From NCBI GenBank assembly GCA_963795825.1, contig CAWCIW010000001.1:620001-684000 (forward strand): a stretch of 64,000 nucleotides of DNA. The letters run 5' to 3'. A program made the position numbers and the translations under genes. Below are positions 18,313 to 27,340 of the stretch, piece after piece (within the stretch, counting starts at the first letter, position 1; the number at the start of each line of letters is the position of its first letter). Source of the DNA: BOG-908 sp963795825 (GTDB taxonomy: Bacteria; Pseudomonadota; Alphaproteobacteria; Acetobacterales; Acetobacteraceae). The notes under the pieces were generated by a model. It saw nothing but the letters and a program-made list of their open reading frames with translations, made no database searches and was not told the DNA's origin.

Positions 18313-21147
18313 ATGGCGCTGATCCACGAAGACGATTTCGGCACGCCGGCAAGCCACGCGGCGGCCATGGTGTCGCTGAAGATCGACGGTTTCGACGTGA
18401 CGGTGCCGGAAGGCACGTCGGTGATGCGCGCGGCGGCGCAGATCGGGCTGAAAATCCCGAAGCTTTGCGCCACGGACACGCTGAATGCTTTCGGTTCCTG
18501 CCGAATCTGCTTGGTGGAAATCGAAGGCCGCGCCGGCACCCCGGCAAGCTGCACCACGCTCGTCGCGCCAGGCATGAGCGTGATCACCGGCAACGAGCGC
18601 CTGCGCAAACTGCGCCGCGGCGTGATGGAACTCTATATTTCCGACCATCCGCTCGACTGCCTGACCTGCGGCGCCAACGGTGATTGCGAATTGCAGGATA
18701 CCGCCGGCGAGGTTGGCCTGCGCGACGTGCGCTATGGCTATGACGGCGCGAACCACCTGAAGCAGGCGAAAGACCAGTCCAACCCGTATTTCGATTACGA
18801 TCCGTCGAAGTGTATCGTGTGCAGCCGTTGCGTGCGGGCCTGCGAGGAAGTGCAGGGCACCTTCGCACTGACGATCGACGGGCGCGGATTCGAGTCGCGC
18901 ATCGCGGCGAGCCAGAATGAGAGTTTCATGACGAGCGAGTGCGTCAGTTGCGGCGCCTGCGTGCAGGCCTGCCCGACCGCCACGCTGATCGAGAAAAAGG
19001 TGGTCGAGATCGGCACGCCGGAACATTCGGTGATCACCACCTGCGCGTATTGCGGCGTCGGCTGCCAGTTCAAGGCGGAGATGCGCGGCCCCGAGCTGGT
19101 GCGCATGGTGCCCTACAAGGATGGCAAGGCGAATCGCGGCCATAGCTGCGTGAAGGGCCGCTTCGCCTGGGGCTACGCCACGCATCGCGAGCGCATGACC
19201 AAGCCGATGATACGCGCGCAGATCACCGATCCGTGGCGCGAAGTGAGCTGGGACGAGGCGCTGACGCACGCAGCCTCCGAAATCCACCGCATCCAGAAGC
19301 AATACGGCACCGGCGCTGTCGGCGGTATCACAAGCTCGCGTTGCACCAACGAAGAATCCTATCTGGTGCAGAAGCTGGTGCGTGCCGGTTTCGGCAACAA
19401 CAACGTCGATACCTGCGCGCGCGTGTGCCATTCGCCGACCGGTTTCGGCCTGTCGCAAACCTATGGGACCTCGGCGGGCACACAGGATTTCGACAGCATC
19501 GAAGAAACCGACGTGATGCTGGTGATTGGCGCCAACCCGACCGATGGGCATCCGGTATTCGCGTCGCGCATGAAGAAGCAGTTGCGTGCGGGCGCCAAGC
19601 TGATCGTGATCGATCCACGCCGTATCGACCTGGTGCGCAGCCCGCATATCGAAGCGGCGCTGCATTTGCCGTTGCAGCCTGGCACCAACGTCGCGGTGGT
19701 CACCGCGCTGGGCCATGTTATTGTCGCCGAGGGCTTGGTAAACGAGGAATTCGTGCGCGAGCGTTGCGATATGGCGGAGTTCCAGGGCTGGGCCGAGTTC
19801 GTGCTCGAGCCGCAGAACAGCCCCGAGGCGGTGGAGAAAGTCTCCGGCGTGCCGGCCGAACTGATACGCCAGGCCGCGCGCCTGTACGCCACCGGCGGCA
19901 ATTCCGCGATCTTCTATGGCCTGGGCGTGACCGAACACAGCCAGGGCACCACCACGGTGATGGCGATCGCCAATCTCGCAATGGCCACCGGCAATATCGG
20001 CCGGCCCGGCGTGGGCGTGAACCCGCTGCGTGGCCAGAACAACGTGCAGGGCGCCTGCGACATGGGCAGTTTTCCGCACGAACTGCCCGGCTACCGCCAC
20101 GTCGCCGGCGCGGTGGCGCGCGACATCTTCGCCAGCGAATGGGGCGTGTCGCTCGATCCGGAACCCGGCCTGCGCATCAACAACATGCTCGATGCCGCGG
20201 TCGACGGCACGTTCAAGGCGATCTACATACAGGGCGAGGACATCGCGCAATCCGACCCGGATTCGCGCCACGTGATCGCCGGGCTCTCCGCCATGGAATG
20301 CGTGATCGTGCAGGATCTGTTCCTGAACGAGACAGCGAACTACGCGCACGTGTTCCTGCCCGGCACCACTTTCCTGGAAAAGGACGGCACCTTCACCAAC
20401 GCCGAACGCCGCATCAACCGCGTGCGCCGCGTGATCGCGCCGCGCCCGGCCTGGCGGATTGGGAAGTCACGTTGCGCCTGGCCGACGCGCTCGGCGTCAA
20501 TATCGGCAAGTATGCGCATCCGTCCGAGATCATGGACGAGGTTGCGCGCACCACGCCGACCTTTGCCGGCGTATCCTACGAGCGGCTGGAGAAGCTCGGC
20601 TCGGTGCAATGGCCGTGCAACGACATCATGCCGGAAGGCACGCCGGTGATGCATGTCGGCGGCTTCGTGCGCGGCCTCGGCCGTTTCATGATCACCGAGT
20701 ACATCCCAACCGAGGAACGCACCGGGGCGCGCTTCCCGCTGCTGCTCACCACCGGCCGCATCCTCAGCCAGTATAACGTGGGCGCGCAGACACGCCGCAC
20801 GGAGAACAGCCGCTGGCACGAGGAGGATCTGCTGGAAATCCATCCGCACGATGCGGAGTTGCGCGGCGTGCGCGAGGGCGCCTGGGTGCGCCTTGCGAGC
20901 CGCGCCGGGAGAGACGAGCCTGCGCGCGCGTATCACCGATCGCGTGGCGCCCGGCGTGGTTTACACCACGTTCCATCATCCGATGACGCAGGCCAACGTG
21001 ATCACCACGGACCATTCCGATTGGGCGACGAATTGCCCTGAGTACAAGGTGACTGCGGTGCAGGTCAGCCCGTCGAACGGGCCGAGTGCGTGGCAGACGG
21101 AGTATCGGGCGCATAGTGAGATGGCGCGGCGGGTGGCGGCGGAGTAA
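18313..21147 (+). CDS. fdsA: FdsA, molybdenum formate dehydrogenase alpha subunit (two frameshifts)
   Basis: About 944 residues when repaired. Order of domains: plant-type [2Fe-2S] (LCATDTLNAFGSCRICLVE), His-Cys3 cluster (HPLDCLTCGANGDCEL), two [4Fe-4S] ferredoxin motifs (CIVCSRCVRACEE; CVSCGACVQACPT), the FDH-type [4Fe-4S] (CAYCGVGCQFKAEM), then the bis-MGD molybdenum domain. The metal-ligand position is Cys372 in CARVCHSPTGFGLSQ, so this is not a selenoprotein. Frame changes lie near 20450 (one base missing in PRPGLADWE) and in a GGG run near 20907 (one extra). The flanking protein is well conserved, so both look like consensus errors. Oxidises formate to CO2. No fdhD (fdsC) or fdsD follows. 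Confidence 0.92.
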
Positions 21148-21330
21148 GGAAGCAAGGCCTTCTTTTTCGAGAAAAAGAAGCAAAAAGCTTTTGCTATGAC
21201 GCCTGCCCTGAAGCCCGCGCTGGTTCTGCAATGCAACGCGTTGCAGAACCGAGCGCGGGCGCCCGTGCAGCGGGGAACGCAAAAGTTTTTTGGTCCTTTT
21301 TTTCAAAAAAGGACTGCTTGCCTTGTCTTA
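21148..21330. repeat. Family A hairpin repeat, inverted pair (CTTC left, GTCC right)
   Basis: Begins directly at the fdsA stop. The core includes a strong extra palindrome (GGTTCTGCAATGCAACGCG facing CGTTGCAGAACC, within GCGC...GCGC). It separates fdsA from gspH on the same strand and is well placed to stop fds transcription. Confidence 0.85.
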
Positions 21331-21369
21331 ACTTGCCTTCCCCCACCCACAAGCGCTGATCTCCCCAGG

Positions 21370-21810
21370 ATGCGCCAGCAAGCCGGCTTCACCCTGATCG
21401 AGATACTGGTCGTACTCGCCATATTAGGCGTAACCCTCGGCGTGTTCATCGGCCGCGGCTCGATGAAAAGCCACGGCCTGGAGACGCGCGGCGCCGCCCA
21501 GGCCATCGCGCAGAGCCTGCGCGCCGCCCGCGCCCAGGCGATCGCCACGGACCACGACGTGAATGTGGTGTTCGACCCGGTCCGCCACGTGTTCGCCGCC
21601 GACGCCACGCCGGCGCAGACCCTGGCGCCGGGCCTACCCTTCGCCGTGCTGCCGCCGGCGCTGCCCGGGCCGGGTGCGGCCAGGATCATCCGCTTCGCGC
21701 CGGACGGCAGCGCCACAGGCGGCGAGGTCCTGCTGGGCGACGGCCATCGCCGCATCGCCATCAGCGTGGAATGGCTGACCGGAAAGGTGTCGGTGGCCGA
21801 TGCGCGCTGA
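21370..21810 (+). CDS. gspH: GspH, type II secretion minor pseudopilin
   Basis: 146 residues with a short leader and the prepilin motif QAGFTLIEILVVLAILGVTL (Glu at mature position 5). The GspH-type middle is visible (RGAAQAIAQSLRAARAQAIAT). The C-terminal end overlaps gspI by 11 bases, so the gspHIJK genes are translationally linked. GspH joins the main pseudopilus shaft to the tip complex. It is first in this minor pseudopilin operon, just after the fds terminator-like repeat. Confidence 0.88.
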   Translation: MRQQAGFTLIEILVVLAILGVTLGVFIGRGSMKSHGLETRGAAQAIAQSLRAARAQAIATDHDVNVVFDPVRHVFAADATPAQTLAPGLPFAVLPPALPGPGAARIIRFAPDGSATGGEVLLGDGHRRIAISVEWLTGKVSVADAR

Positions 21811-22225
21811 GCGCGGCTTTACGCTGATCGAGGTGCTGATCGCGTTCGTGATCGCGGCGCTGGCGATGGGCGCGCTGTTCAGCGGCACGGTATCCGGCCT
21901 GGGCGCCACGGCGGTGGCGGCGAAATACGACGAGGCGATCTCGCTGGCCAAGTCCCACATGGCGGCGATCGGCCACGGTGCGCCGATCGCCACGCAGGAG
22001 ACCAGCGGCGCGGACGGCGAGAGCTTCACCTGGCACCTGCGCGTACGCGAGGCCGGCTCGCGCCAGCTCACGCTCAGCGACCAGGATCGCGCGAACGACA
22101 TCAAGCCGAGCCGCGCCGTGCTTTACGACATCACGGTGACGGAAAGCTGGAAAGCCGGCGGCCGCACCAGGCAGGTGACCCTGGCCACCAGGCGTTTCGA
22201 CGTGCGAGCGGCGGAAGCCTCGTGA
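21800..22225 (+). CDS. gspI: GspI, type II secretion minor pseudopilin
   Basis: 141 residues, MRAERGFTLIEVLIAFVIAA at the N-terminus with the prepilin peptidase cleavage site after the Gly. A compact beta domain follows (SFTWHLRVREAG, VLYDITVTESWKAGGRTRQV), as expected for GspI. GspI nucleates the tip complex with GspJ and GspK. The start lies inside gspH and the stop overlaps the probable GTG start of gspJ. Confidence 0.88.
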   Translation: MRAERGFTLIEVLIAFVIAALAMGALFSGTVSGLGATAVAAKYDEAISLAKSHMAAIGHGAPIATQETSGADGESFTWHLRVREAGSRQLTLSDQDRANDIKPSRAVLYDITVTESWKAGGRTRQVTLATRRFDVRAAEAS

Positions 22226-22853
22226 GACCGGCGTTGCTGCCACGCAACGCGCCGGAGCCGGGGCTGCTTCCGGCTTCACACTGATCGAGGTGGTGATCGC
22301 CCTGGCCATCTTCGGCTTCGTGCTGGTCGGGCTCGCGCAATCGCTGCGCTTCGGCATCACCGCCCGCGATACCGAGGATCGGCTGGCCGGAAACGCCGCC
22401 CAGCAGGAGCGCCTGGACCGCGTGCTACGCCGTCTGATCGAGCAGGCCTCCCCGCCCGCCTCCACCGACGACAAGCCGTTCACCGGCGAGGAGCACCGGC
22501 TCACCTTCATGACCCTGCTGCCATACGAGCCGCAGACAGAGGCCACACGCCATGCGCAGGTGGCACTCGGCGTGGACGACCGCCACCGCCTGGTGTTGCG
22601 CTGGGCGCAGCACCCGAATGCGACGGCTCTTGGCCGGCCGCCGCCGCCGCAGGAGATCGTGCTGGCCGAAGGCGTCGAGCGGATCGATTTCGCCTATCAC
22701 GCCGGCGCCACGGAGGGCGGCAAATGGTCCAAGACCTGGACGGATGCGCCCTTGCCCGCACTGGTGCAGCTCCATTTCGTGCTGCCCGGCGGCAAGCATC
22801 GCTGGCCGGACATGCAGGTGCCGACGATGCTGGACAGCAATGGCAGTTTCTGA
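22222..22853 (+). CDS. gspJ: GspJ, type II secretion minor pseudopilin (frameshift near start)
   Basis: About 210 residues. The mature region is intact: GFTLIEVVIALAIFGFVLVG, then RLVLRWAQHPNA and FAYHAGATEGGKWSKTW. In this frame no acceptable start exists before the prepilin motif. The GTG at 22222, which overlaps the gspI stop (GTGA), opens a leader MRPALLPRNAPEPG in another frame. One missing G in the GGGG run near 22258 would join leader and mature part. I therefore place the start at 22222 and treat the break as probable sequence error. The 3' end overlaps gspK. Confidence 0.8.
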
Positions 22854-23709
22854 ATCCCGGCCGCCGGGCGGCGACCAGGCCGATGGCGGCTTTGCGCTGC
22901 TGCTGGTGCTTTGGACGATGGCGCTGCTCTCGCTGCTGGCCGCCCAGGTGACCGGGGCCGGCCGCGCGGAGACCAAGCTCGCCAACGCGCTGCGCGGCGG
23001 CGCCCAGCTGCAGGAAGCGGCCGATGCTGCCGCCAGCGAGACGATCTGGCACATGCTGGATGGCGGCGGCGATTTCTGGGCGCCCGGCGCGCTGCGCACC
23101 GTGATCAACGAACCGGCCGGCCCGGTGACCGTCACCGTGATCGACGAGCGCGGCAAGCTGGACATCAACCAGTCGCCGGTGGCGCTGCTGTCGGCGCTGT
23201 TCGCCACCGTGGGCGCGAACCGCACGCAGGCGCAGCTCGTGGCCAACAGCATCGCCGACTGGCGCTCCCAGCAGCCGGCCGGCGCCGATACCGATACGCC
23301 GCTGATGGCGAGCTACCGGGCGGATGGCCGCGTCTGGGGCCCGGCGGGGCAGGAGTTCCAGCGCCTCGACGAGCTGAAGCTGGTGCTCGGCATGACGCCC
23401 GCGCTGTACGATGCGAGCCGCCCGTATCTGACCGTGGCGCTCGAGCAGGGGCCCTGGGTGGCCTATGCCCAGCCGGCGGTTCTGGCGGCGATCGCGCGCG
23501 CCAAGCGCGATGCGGGGCTGACGATCGATCCCGCGGATGTGCGCGGCCCCGTGGTGCTCCGCCTGGAGGCGCGCGCGACGGGTGCGAACGGCGCGGCGTT
23601 TACCCGGCGCGTGCTGTTCCGCCTGGACGGCACGCTGAGCGGGCCGGCGTGGAAGTATCGCATCCTGAGCTGGGAGGATGGTCCGGCGCCGCCGGCCGGC
23701 ACCAGATAG
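22840..23709 (+). CDS. gspK: GspK, type II secretion tip pseudopilin
   Basis: 289 residues starting at the ATG at 22840 inside gspJ. The N-terminal hydrophobic helix (GGFALLLVLWTMALLSLLAA) lacks Glu at position 5, which is the hallmark of GspK. It has ERGKLDINQSPVALLSALF and FQRLDELKLVLGMTPALYD, as in the GspK helical domain. GspK caps the pseudopilus. It is the last gene of the minor pseudopilin operon and converges with the phosphate-binding protein gene. Confidence 0.88.
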   Translation: MAVSESRPPGGDQADGGFALLLVLWTMALLSLLAAQVTGAGRAETKLANALRGGAQLQEAADAAASETIWHMLDGGGDFWAPGALRTVINEPAGPVTVTVIDERGKLDINQSPVALLSALFATVGANRTQAQLVANSIADWRSQQPAGADTDTPLMASYRADGRVWGPAGQEFQRLDELKLVLGMTPALYDASRPYLTVALEQGPWVAYAQPAVLAAIARAKRDAGLTIDPADVRGPVVLRLEARATGANGAAFTRRVLFRLDGTLSGPAWKYRILSWEDGPAPPAGTR

Positions 23710-23767
23710 GCGGGTGGCAGGCAGTGCCGCGGCGATCGGGCGCCGGAGAACATCGCGAATAGAAAAA

Positions 23768-23789
23768 GGCGGCCACCGAAGTGACCGCC
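23768..23789. terminator. Bidirectional terminator between gspK and the PstS-like gene
   Basis: Stem GGCGGCCAC, loop CGAA, stem GTGACCGCC (one mismatch), with AAAAA on the left and CTTCTCTT on the right. Read on the minus strand it is a stem followed by TTTTT, a good intrinsic terminator for the PstS-like gene; read on the plus strand it is weaker, for gspK. Confidence 0.75.
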
Positions 23790-23822
23790 CTTCTCTTGCA
23801 GGTTCGGCAAAAGCAGCCGGTA

Positions 23823-25250
23823 TTACCGGCCGGTTACGGTGCCCTTGCACTTGACGGTGTTCTGGATGTTGTCGTTGTACTTGGACGTGTTGGTCAGGAT
23901 GTCGCGCGTGATCGCGGTGACGAACGCCTTGGCGCCCGACGTCGAGATCGTCACGAAGCCGTTGTTGTTGATCGTCGTCGCGTAGGCACCGGTCGCCTGG
24001 TAGTGATCGGTCATGAAGTTGATGATGCCGGTCGCTACGCTCGCGTTCTGGTAGCACTGCGCGAAGTCGAACGTGGTGTAGCCGACGACCGGATAGCCCA
24101 CGGAAGCCTTGCCGACCAACGGTACGAACGCGCTCGGGTTTGCAGCGGTGGCCGCCGAGTTCGGCGGCGTCGTGTTGCTGCTGTCGGCGGCGATCGGGTG
24201 GTTGAGCGCGTTGGTGATGTTGGTCACGGTCGGGATGTACGGCCTGGTGCCGTTCGTCACCGCGGCCACGACAAGCGCACTCTTCTGGTCCGGCGGGCTG
24301 TTCTGACCGATGAACGCGTTGCTGTTCGGGTCAACCGTCGTGTAGTCGGGCGACAGATAGCCGATGGCGGACGTCACGGTCGGCGAGCCGGCCGGGCCGG
24401 TGTTGGAGAGCTCGTTGGCAACGGCGCTGCTGCCGCTCTCGCCGATGAAGTTCGCCGGCACGGTGCCGCCGGTGAAGGCGTTCGCGAACGTGGTCGACAC
24501 CGTCAGCGGCAGCGGGAAGTTGGAGTTGCTGGACGTGCAGACATAGGACAGGTGGTTCAGCAGCAGGAAGGACGTGCCCGAACCGTCCGAGCGGAACACG
24601 ACCGTGATCGCACCCGGCGCGATCTTGTCCTTGGCGTAGTTGGTCACGCCGGACCAGTCAGTGATCTTGCCGGAGAAGATGCCGCAAAGGTCGGAGTCGG
24701 TCAGCACGAGGCCGCCGGCCACTGCCACACCCGTCGGCGTGGCGCCGTTCTTCGTGACCTTGGCGTTCACGACCGGGAAGCCGACGCCGACGCCCATGGA
24801 GGGCAGCTGGATCAGGTTGCCGGCGACGGACTGACCGACGCTGGAAGAGGCCCACTGCGAAATCTGCGTGGAGGACAGGGTGGAGTCCGACGCGCCGTAG
24901 CTGACGGCATTGACGCCGCCGACGGTGCCGCTGCACGCCTTGCCGTTGTTGCCGGTCACCTTGTTGGCATCGCAGGACAGATCGTTGTTCAGGAACGCGG
25001 CCTGGCCCGAGCCGGAGCCGGCGGGCCAATACAGCGCGTTGTTCGAGCCGGCGGTCGCATCCGGGTTGTTGAAGGTGGCGGCAGTACCGGACTGGCCGGC
25101 GTTGAACATCGCGAATTCAACGAAATAGTCGAACTCGGCAAGGGTGGAGCCGCCGCCGGTGATGGTGTTGGCAGATTGGGCGAATGCGCCCGTGGCAAGG
25201 CAGGACAGAGCAGCCGCGGAAACGGCGCCCAGAAGATGGGTGCGAGTCAT
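23823..25250 (-). CDS. PstS/DING-like phosphate-binding protein, secreted
   Basis: 475 residues with a signal peptide (MTRTHLLGAVSAAALSCLAT, then GAFA). The mature protein starts QSANTITGGGSTL, a PstS-like phosphate-loop motif, and has the second phosphate-contact motif FRSDGSGTSFLL near residue 220. It is longer than classical PstS and rich in Ser/Thr/Asn, with several cysteines, as in DING/extracellular phosphate-binding proteins. No pstCAB genes are next to it. Instead it adjoins T2SS pseudopilin genes; related proteins in Pseudomonas are known T2SS substrates. A Pho-box-like site lies about 100 bp upstream, so phosphate-starvation control is likely. Confidence 0.85.
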   Translation of the reverse strand: MTRTHLLGAVSAAALSCLATGAFAQSANTITGGGSTLAEFDYFVEFAMFNAGQSGTAATFNNPDATAGSNNALYWPAGSGSGQAAFLNNDLSCDANKVTGNNGKACSGTVGGVNAVSYGASDSTLSSTQISQWASSSVGQSVAGNLIQLPSMGVGVGFPVVNAKVTKNGATPTGVAVAGGLVLTDSDLCGIFSGKITDWSGVTNYAKDKIAPGAITVVFRSDGSGTSFLLLNHLSYVCTSSNSNFPLPLTVSTTFANAFTGGTVPANFIGESGSSAVANELSNTGPAGSPTVTSAIGYLSPDYTTVDPNSNAFIGQNSPPDQKSALVVAAVTNGTRPYIPTVTNITNALNHPIAADSSNTTPPNSAATAANPSAFVPLVGKASVGYPVVGYTTFDFAQCYQNASVATGIINFMTDHYQATGAYATTINNNGFVTISTSGAKAFVTAITRDILTNTSKYNDNIQNTVKCKGTVTGR

Positions 25251-25353
25251 GTGAGGATTTTCCCTATTTGGACAGAGCCAGCCGCTTCGTGCCGGCTGCC
25301 GCGTCATCTAACAGAACTTACGACACGCAACGTGACGTGCTCATGATAAGAAC

Positions 25354-25371
25354 ATGACTGTTTTATGACGG
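25354..25371 (-). promoter_or_regulatory. Pho-box-like PhoB binding site
   Basis: On the minus strand: CCGTCAT, AAAA, CAGTCAT, two near-identical 7-mers at 11-bp spacing. This matches the PhoB direct-repeat pattern (CTGTCAT-N4-CTGTCAT). It ends about 104 bp before the PstS-like start at 25250, and its other side faces the TpsB gene starting near 25433, so it could influence both directions. A further half-site-like TTATCATG follows downstream. Confidence 0.7.
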
Positions 25372-25432
25372 AGTTGCGCGCCAGAAACTTTTTGCTCTAA
25401 CACCCGCGGGTGCGGCACCGAGCAGCGTTTTG

Positions 25433-27124
25433 GTGCGCTGCCTACGGCGGCGATTGCACGCGTTTTTGGGGGCCATTTTGCAATCTGGCGATGCGGGCGC
25501 TGACGCAATCCGGACGTGCCGCAAAAATGCGGGTGCGCCGTGCACGCGAAAGTTGCGAGCGGCTGCCGGCGTGTTTGCGACACTTCTGTTGCTGCCGGCG
25601 ATGCGATGCGTCGCCGCGCCGCAGGCTACCTTCGACGTGGCGGAAATCCGCGTGGCGGGCAGCACGGTACTGCCGCAGGAAGATGTCGAAGAAGCCGTCT
25701 ATCCTTTTGTCGGGCCGGGCAGGACGGCGGCCGATATCGAAAAGGCCAAGGCGGCGTTGCAGGCGCTCTACACAGCACGCGGGTTCGACACGGTATCCGT
25801 AACGATACCGCCGCAGCACGTATCGGCGGGCGCCGCCGTTGTGGTGGAATTGCGGGTGATCGAACGACGCGTCGGCCGCCTGCGCGTGACCGGTGCGAAA
25901 TACTTCCTGCCCTCCGAAATGCGTGCCGGCGCGCCCTCGGTGGCACCCGGCACGGTGCCGAACCGCAACGCGCTGCTGCACGATCTGACCGCGCTCAACA
26001 CGTTGCCGGACCGTCAGGTGCAGCCTGCGTTGCGCGCCGGCCGCCGTCCGGACACGGTGGATGTCGATCTCGAGGTGACCGACAAGTTTCCGTTGCATGG
26101 ATCGCTCGAAGTGAACAACCGCTACAATGCGGATACCACGAGCACACGCCTGGCTGCTTCGCTCACTTACGGCAATCTCTTCCAGCGCGGCGATTCCGTG
26201 ACTATCGGTTACCAGGTGGCGCCGGAGAACGTACGCGATGCCGAGGTGAGTTCGGCGTCCTACCTGTTCCATATACCGGACAGCAAATTGTCGCTGCTGT
26301 TCAGTTACCTGCATTCCAACAGCAACGTCACCGCGCTGGGCAGCACGGATGTTGCCGGCCGCGGCACCTCGGCGGGCTTCCGCGTGCTGATCCCGCTCGG
26401 CGGCACATCGAATTTCAGCCACTCGCTTTCGGTTGGCTGGGATTACAAGAAATACTTCGAGCTCGACACGTTCGTGAAGACGCGGCAGGTCACTTCGGCG
26501 CCCGTCACGTATTATCCCGTGAGCGCCACCTATGCGGCGGACTGGACCGGCGCGCGCTCCACGACGGATCTTTCGATCGGCCTGGAATTCGGGCTATCGC
26601 CGCTGGGCAGCGCGGAACCCGAATTCGACAACAAGGCGTATAACGCCAAGCCGGGTTTCTCGATCGCGCGCGCGACGGTCACGCGCCAGCAGGATCTGCC
26701 GTATCACATGCAGCTTTGGGGGGCCGTCACCGGGCAGCTCACCAACGATGTGCTCGTGAGCAGCGAGCAGATTGCCGGCGGCGGTGCCGATTCGGTGCGC
26801 GGATATCTGGAAGCCGAAACACTTGGCGATTTGGGCGCCTACGTGCAGACGGAATTGCGCAGCCCGTCGATCGCGAAATACATAGGCGGGCCGGTGGACT
26901 CCTGGCGTTTCCATGTGTTTGGCGATGCCGCTGTGGTGAACCTCACCCAGGCGCAGGTGGACCAGCGCTCTTCCTATGGATTGAGTTCCGCGGGCGTTGG
27001 CAGCCGGGTCAATCTCTGGGGCTACCTCAACGGTGTTCTGCAGGATGCGCAGACGTTCAACACCGGTCCGAACACAAAAGCTGGCACCAACCGTGTGCTG
27101 TTCCGCGTCTATGGAGAGTTCTAG
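25433..27124 (+). CDS. TpsB-type outer membrane transporter (ShlB/FhaC/HecB family)
   Basis: About 560 residues. The start is uncertain: a TTG at 25430 or GTG at 25433 gives a long n-region before LRAAAGVFATLLLLPAMRCVAA, the likely signal peptide. POTRA domains follow: FDVAEIRVAGSTVLPQEDVE and TARGFDTVSVTIPPQ (about residues 65-140), then GRLRVTGAKYFLPSEM. A 16-strand-type barrel takes up the C-terminal 350 residues (FPLHGSLEVNNRYNADTTST, LTYGNLFQRGDSVTIGYQ, ADSVRGYLEAETLGDLGAYV), ending in NRVLFRVYGEF with a C-terminal Phe. TpsB proteins secrete a TpsA partner. No TpsA is encoded in the window; the following genes are an ExbB/ExbD/TonB set, which is unusual. Confidence 0.85.
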   Translation: MRCLRRRLHAFLGAILQSGDAGADAIRTCRKNAGAPCTRKLRAAAGVFATLLLLPAMRCVAAPQATFDVAEIRVAGSTVLPQEDVEEAVYPFVGPGRTAADIEKAKAALQALYTARGFDTVSVTIPPQHVSAGAAVVVELRVIERRVGRLRVTGAKYFLPSEMRAGAPSVAPGTVPNRNALLHDLTALNTLPDRQVQPALRAGRRPDTVDVDLEVTDKFPLHGSLEVNNRYNADTTSTRLAASLTYGNLFQRGDSVTIGYQVAPENVRDAEVSSASYLFHIPDSKLSLLFSYLHSNSNVTALGSTDVAGRGTSAGFRVLIPLGGTSNFSHSLSVGWDYKKYFELDTFVKTRQVTSAPVTYYPVSATYAADWTGARSTTDLSIGLEFGLSPLGSAEPEFDNKAYNAKPGFSIARATVTRQQDLPYHMQLWGAVTGQLTNDVLVSSEQIAGGGADSVRGYLEAETLGDLGAYVQTELRSPSIAKYIGGPVDSWRFHVFGDAAVVNLTQAQVDQRSSYGLSSAGVGSRVNLWGYLNGVLQDAQTFNTGPNTKAGTNRVLFRVYGEF

Positions 27125-27147
27125 GGATGTTCGATCTGGGCAACAGG

Positions 27148-27340
27148 GAAGGAAGCAAGGCCTTCTTTTTCGAGAAAAAGAAGCAAAAAGCTTTTGCTCC
27201 TGACGCCTGCCCCACGGCGTGCGCCCCTTGTGCAGATATCACTGCTCGCAGAAATACCGCAGGCCTTCGCGCAAGCGGGGGAACAAAAGTTTTTTGGTCC
27301 TTTTTTTCAAAAAAGGACTGCTTGCTTCTCCTGACTTGCC
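27148..27340. repeat. Family A hairpin repeat, inverted pair, overlapping the start of the ExbB fusion gene
   Basis: Left unit CTTC type with CGAG centre, right unit GTCC type with a T7-C-A6 centre, core about 90 bp. The right unit's AAAAAAGGACTGC directly precedes an in-frame TTG at 27322, which opens a signal peptide. The repeat therefore seems to provide the translation start of the next gene. Confidence 0.83.

Noticed and set aside
18271..20349. Long minus-strand open frame opposite fdsA
   Set aside because: It is a shadow of G+C-rich coding sequence; the plus-strand product has all formate dehydrogenase motifs.
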